Shown here one piece after another: positions 6,933 to 9,191 of a stretch of DNA of 9,191 nucleotides. Origin of the DNA: an uncultured Eubacteriales bacterium. Its GTDB lineage: Bacteria; Bacillota; Clostridia; Oscillospirales; Oscillospiraceae. Every line of letters starts with the position of its first letter. Position 1 is the first letter of the stretch. The stretch lies in assembly GCA_900551355.1 (NCBI GenBank), contig URVR01000062.1, forward strand, positions 1-9,191. The letters run 5' to 3'. A model generated the notes under the pieces. That model had not been told where the DNA came from and ran no database searches. It worked only from the letters and a program-made list of their open reading frames with translations. Position numbers and translations under genes: made by a program.

Positions 6933-6963
6933 GGCACTTATGCCGAACTTTGCCTCCGGCAAA
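6933..6963. promoter_or_regulatory. Two short dyads in the divergent regulator/yihY gap
   Basis: GGCA-CTTA-TGCC lies at 6933-6944 and TTTGCC-TCC-GGCAAA at 6949-6963. Both are perfect inverted repeats sharing a TGCC/GGCA core, just upstream of the yihY promoter. They may be operator sites for the adjacent XRE-type regulator or another factor. They are short, so chance is a real alternative. Confidence 0.3.
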
Positions 6964-6989
6964 TGCCCCTTTTATTTTGCGCCCCGCTG

Positions 6990-6998
6990 TGGTACAAT
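6990..6998 (+). promoter_or_regulatory. Extended -10 promoter of yihY-trkA
   Basis: TGGTACAAT forms an extended -10 (TG at 6990-6991, TACAAT at 6993-6998). No good -35 box exists; the T-rich TTTTAT at 6970-6975 is the nearest candidate. Expected start near 7005 leaves a leader under 20 bases, enough for the ribosome site only. Confidence 0.65.
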
Positions 6999-7006
6999 AT
7001 ACCCTC

Positions 7007-7025
7007 AGAGGAGCTTCTGCCTATG
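7007..7025 (+). promoter_or_regulatory. Ribosome site fixing the yihY start at 7023
   Basis: AGAGGAG at 7007-7013 is nine bases from the ATG at 7023-7025. The frame is open further upstream, to 6963, but that extension would cross the promoter -10 box, so 7023 is the start. Confidence 0.82.
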
Positions 7026-7901
7026 AAAACACCAAAACTCTATACGCCCCGGACCGGCGCGGGCCGGCTGGCGGGCGATATGCTCCGCCGGTACTACGTT
7101 CACGACGTGGCCCGCGACAGCGCGGCCCTGACGTATTACCTGCTGTTTGCCCTGTTCCCGCTGCTGATCTTCGTCAGCACCCTGCTGGGTATTCTGGAGC
7201 TGGATATCGACAGCATCACCGCAGGGCTGGCGCCCCTGCTGCCTGCGGATGTGGTAGGCGTGGTGCGCTCCTATCTGGAGTATGTGGCCGCCAACCAGAG
7301 CCGCCAGCTGCTGTGGTTCAGCCTGATCTTTTCCATCTGGTTCCCCATGCGCTCCACCGGCTGCCTGATGCACTCGCTGCGCAAGGCCTTCGGCCGCAGC
7401 GCACCGGAGAACATGCTGCTGACTCAGCTGCGCAACCTGCTGTTCACGGTCTGGATGATCCTTGTCATCGGCCTGACGCTGGTGCTGGTGGTGGTAGGCC
7501 GCCGCGCCATGCACTTCTTGTCCCGGATACTGCCGCTGTCGGAGACGTTCATCGGCGTCTGGGGCTACCTGCGCTTCATCATTCTGGGCCTTGTCATGGC
7601 CATTTCCCTGGGCATCCTGTACCAGCTGGCCCTGGGCCAGCGCCGCCCCCTGCGGGAGGTGCTGCCCGGCGTGGGCAGCTCGCTGACGGCCTGGCTGCTG
7701 CTGAGCATGGCCTTTTCCTATTATGTGGAAAACGTGGCCCAGTATGCGCGGCTCTACGGCTCCATTGCCACCATCGTGGTGGTGCTGCTGTGGCTGTATA
7801 TGTCAGGTCAGATCCTGATCCTGGGCGCGGAGCTGTCCGCCGCCCTGATCCACCGTAAGAAACACACTGCGTCCCCGCCGGACGGGGAGGAGGAAGTATG
7901 A
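7023..7901 (+). CDS. yihY: YihY/BrkB-family inner membrane protein
   Basis: 292 residues, a normal family length. This family was once labelled ribonuclease BN in error; its members are integral membrane proteins of uncertain function. Visible: a short cytoplasmic N-terminus; the family opening DSAALTYYLLFALFPLLIF (32-50); membrane helices near 36-58, 95-110, 138-158, 180-203, 219-237 and 247-271; the hallmark C-terminal run YGSIATIVVVLLWLY then SGQILILGAELSAAL (245-275); and a short hydrophilic tail ending in Asp/Glu. First gene of an operon with trkA, overlapping it by four bases (ATGA), so translation is probably coupled. Context suggests a link to potassium or osmotic balance, which is an inference from position and not a known family property. 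Confidence 0.9.
   Translation: MKTPKLYTPRTGAGRLAGDMLRRYYVHDVARDSAALTYYLLFALFPLLIFVSTLLGILELDIDSITAGLAPLLPADVVGVVRSYLEYVAANQSRQLLWFSLIFSIWFPMRSTGCLMHSLRKAFGRSAPENMLLTQLRNLLFTVWMILVIGLTLVLVVVGRRAMHFLSRILPLSETFIGVWGYLRFIILGLVMAISLGILYQLALGQRRPLREVLPGVGSSLTAWLLLSMAFSYYVENVAQYARLYGSIATIVVVLLWLYMSGQILILGAELSAALIHRKKHTASPPDGEEEV
7872..7888 (+). promoter_or_regulatory. Hairpin overlapping the trkA ribosome site
   Basis: TCCCCG (7872-7877) pairs perfectly with CGGGGA (7883-7888) across a CCGGA loop. The right arm includes part of the GGGGAGGAGG ribosome site (7884-7893) of trkA. It lies in the last codons of yihY, so ribosomes finishing yihY would melt it. This could enforce coupled translation. The six-pair stem could also be chance in GC-rich DNA. 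Confidence 0.4.
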
Positions 7902-9191
7902 AGATCATCATTGTAGGCAGCGGCAAGGTGGGCTACGCCATCGCCCGCCAGCTGGCTCAGGAGAAGCACGACATTACCATGGTGGACAACGAGATCGCCC
8001 ACCTGTCCCGGGCGGACAGCACGCTGGACGTCATGTGCGTCCACGGCAGCGGCGCGTCCATCAGTGTCCTGATGGATGCCGGCGCCCGCACGGCGGATCT
8101 GGTCATCGCCGTCACCGGCGCGGACGACACCAACATGGTCTGCTGCCTGCTGGCCAAGAGCCTGGGCGCCCGCCACACCGTGGCCCGGGTCCGCAACACC
8201 GAGTACCGCCGCGACGCGGATATCCTCAAGCGGGAGATCGGGCTGGACATGGTCATCAACCCCGACTTGGCGGCGGCCCAGGAGATCGCCCGTATCCTCA
8301 GCTTTCCCGCGGCCATCTCCGTGGAGCCGTTTGCCGGCGGCCGCATCGACATGATCGGCCTGCAGGCCCTGCCGGAGGATTCCATCGTGGGCCGCAGCCT
8401 CAGCGAGTCCCACCGCGACCGCAAGGCGGACATCCTGATCTGCGCCGCCCAGCGGGGCGACGAGTGCATCATCCCCAACGGCTCCTTCGTGCCCCGGGCC
8501 GACGACCGGCTGTACATGGTGGGCGCAAAAAGCGAGCTGCAGAAGATGCTCAAGGCCATGGGCCGCCCCCTCCACCGCGTCAAGACCGTGGCGCTGCTGG
8601 GCGGCAGCCGCATCAGCATGTACCTGTCGTGGGAGCTGGCCCGTACCAACACCCACGTCCGCATCGTGGAGCAGGACCACGAGAAGTGCCTGCTCCTGTC
8701 CCAGCACCTGCCGGAGGCCATGATCATCGAGGGCGACGGCACGGACAACGACCTCATCCAGGCGGAAAACATCTTCGGCGCCGACGGCTTCGTGTCCCTC
8801 ACCGGCCGCGATGAGGAGAACCTGCTGATGGCCATGTCGGCCCGCCGCGCCGGCGTCCGCAAGGTACTGGCCAAGATGACCCGCCCCAACTATATGGAGC
8901 TGGTGCAGGACACCGGCCTGGGCAGCATCATCAGCCCCAAGGACATCATCGCCAACCAGATCACCCGCTACGTCCGCGCCCTGGCCAATTCCCAGGGCAT
9001 GGCTGTGGAGTCGCTGTACAAGCTGCTGGGCGGACAGGTGGAGGCACTGGAGTTCCTGGCCACCGGCCCCTCCGACCGCCTGCTCCACGTCCCGCTGAAG
9101 GATCTGACCCTGCGCAAGGGGCTGCTGGTGGCGGGCATCGTGCGCCGCAATGGCCAGACGGTCATCCCGTCCGGCAACGATGCCCTGCAGG
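7898..9191 (+). CDS. trkA: Trk-type potassium uptake regulator TrkA (3' end cut by window)
   Basis: 431 codons, open to the window end; the family is usually about 450 residues, so only a short C-terminal piece is missing. TrkA is the cytoplasmic gating subunit that binds NAD(H) or other nucleotides and controls the TrkH/KtrB channel. Two RCK units in tandem are visible. First Rossmann fold: VGSGKVG (6-12), the ribose-binding acidic residue in MVD (Asp30), HGSGAS (49-54), followed by a TrkA_C-like domain at about 138-218. Second Rossmann fold: LLGGSRIS (233-240), IVEQD (256-260), EGDGTD (278-283), followed by a second C domain from about 365. The second glycine loop lacks two of the usual glycines (Ser237, Ser240). 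The ATG at 7898 overlaps the yihY stop. Ribosome site GGGGAGGAGG at 7884-7893. A trkH/ktrB gene might follow downstream, outside the window. Confidence 0.95.
   Translation, partial: MKIIIVGSGKVGYAIARQLAQEKHDITMVDNEIAHLSRADSTLDVMCVHGSGASISVLMDAGARTADLVIAVTGADDTNMVCCLLAKSLGARHTVARVRNTEYRRDADILKREIGLDMVINPDLAAAQEIARILSFPAAISVEPFAGGRIDMIGLQALPEDSIVGRSLSESHRDRKADILICAAQRGDECIIPNGSFVPRADDRLYMVGAKSELQKMLKAMGRPLHRVKTVALLGGSRISMYLSWELARTNTHVRIVEQDHEKCLLLSQHLPEAMIIEGDGTDNDLIQAENIFGADGFVSLTGRDEENLLMAMSARRAGVRKVLAKMTRPNYMELVQDTGLGSIISPKDIIANQITRYVRALANSQGMAVESLYKLLGGQVEALEFLATGPSDRLLHVPLKDLTLRKGLLVAGIVRRNGQTVIPSGNDALQ

Noticed and set aside
6963..7022. Upstream extension of the YihY frame
   Set aside because: It would run through the -10 box; the ATG at 7023 has a well-placed AGAGGAG.
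7023..7901. Ribonuclease BN annotation for the YihY protein
   Set aside because: Historic misassignment for this family; the protein is a multi-helix membrane protein with no nuclease motif.
7808..9088. 426-codon open frame on the minus strand
   Set aside because: Antisense to yihY's end and trkA, His/Gly/Ala-rich shadow composition, no recognisable motif.

Overview
This is a GC-rich stretch (roughly two-thirds G+C by eye) of tightly packed bacterial genes with strong AGGAGG-type ribosome sites. Protein features (a full-type pyruvate carboxylase close to the Bacillota type, two YhgE/Pip-family proteins, a YihY-TrkA pair, an XRE regulator with a C-terminal tail common in Clostridia) suggest a high-GC Bacillota, most likely a gut Clostridia/Oscillospiraceae-type organism. 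That placement is inference; there is no rRNA or marker gene here. Bases 1-47 are not genomic: they are Illumina Nextera i7/transposase adapter, so the window begins at an untrimmed assembly end.

Layout. (1) 48-1319: 3' part of a pyruvate carboxylase gene, closed by a strong intrinsic terminator (1332-1373). (2) 1425-6461: a self-contained three-gene unit with its own promoter (-10 TATAAT at 1450-1455), a leader hairpin and a closing terminator. It encodes two full-length paralogous YhgE/Pip membrane proteins flanking a small two-helix membrane protein with a long Pro/Ala/Glu tail. Genes two and three of the unit overlap by four bases. (3) 6487-6807, minus strand: a small XRE-type regulator with its own promoter and AT-rich upstream element; it converges on the YhgE unit and shares its bidirectional terminator. 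(4) 7023-9191: a divergent yihY-trkA operon, again with a four-base overlap; trkA runs off the end after 431 codons.

How the parts fit. Pyruvate carboxylase is anaplerotic central metabolism (pyruvate to oxaloacetate). The YhgE unit looks like an envelope complex: two similar permease-like proteins with large coiled-coil extracytoplasmic regions plus a co-translated small membrane partner; its substrate is unknown. TrkA is the NAD(H)-binding gating subunit of Trk/Ktr potassium uptake; its overlap with yihY suggests the orphan YihY protein is made along with the potassium system. The regulator lies back to back with yihY and could control it, but this is only positional.

The most distinctive item is the YhgE / small protein / YhgE sandwich. 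No RNA genes, CRISPR arrays, insertion sequences or phage genes were seen. No gene-free stretch exceeds about 225 bases.
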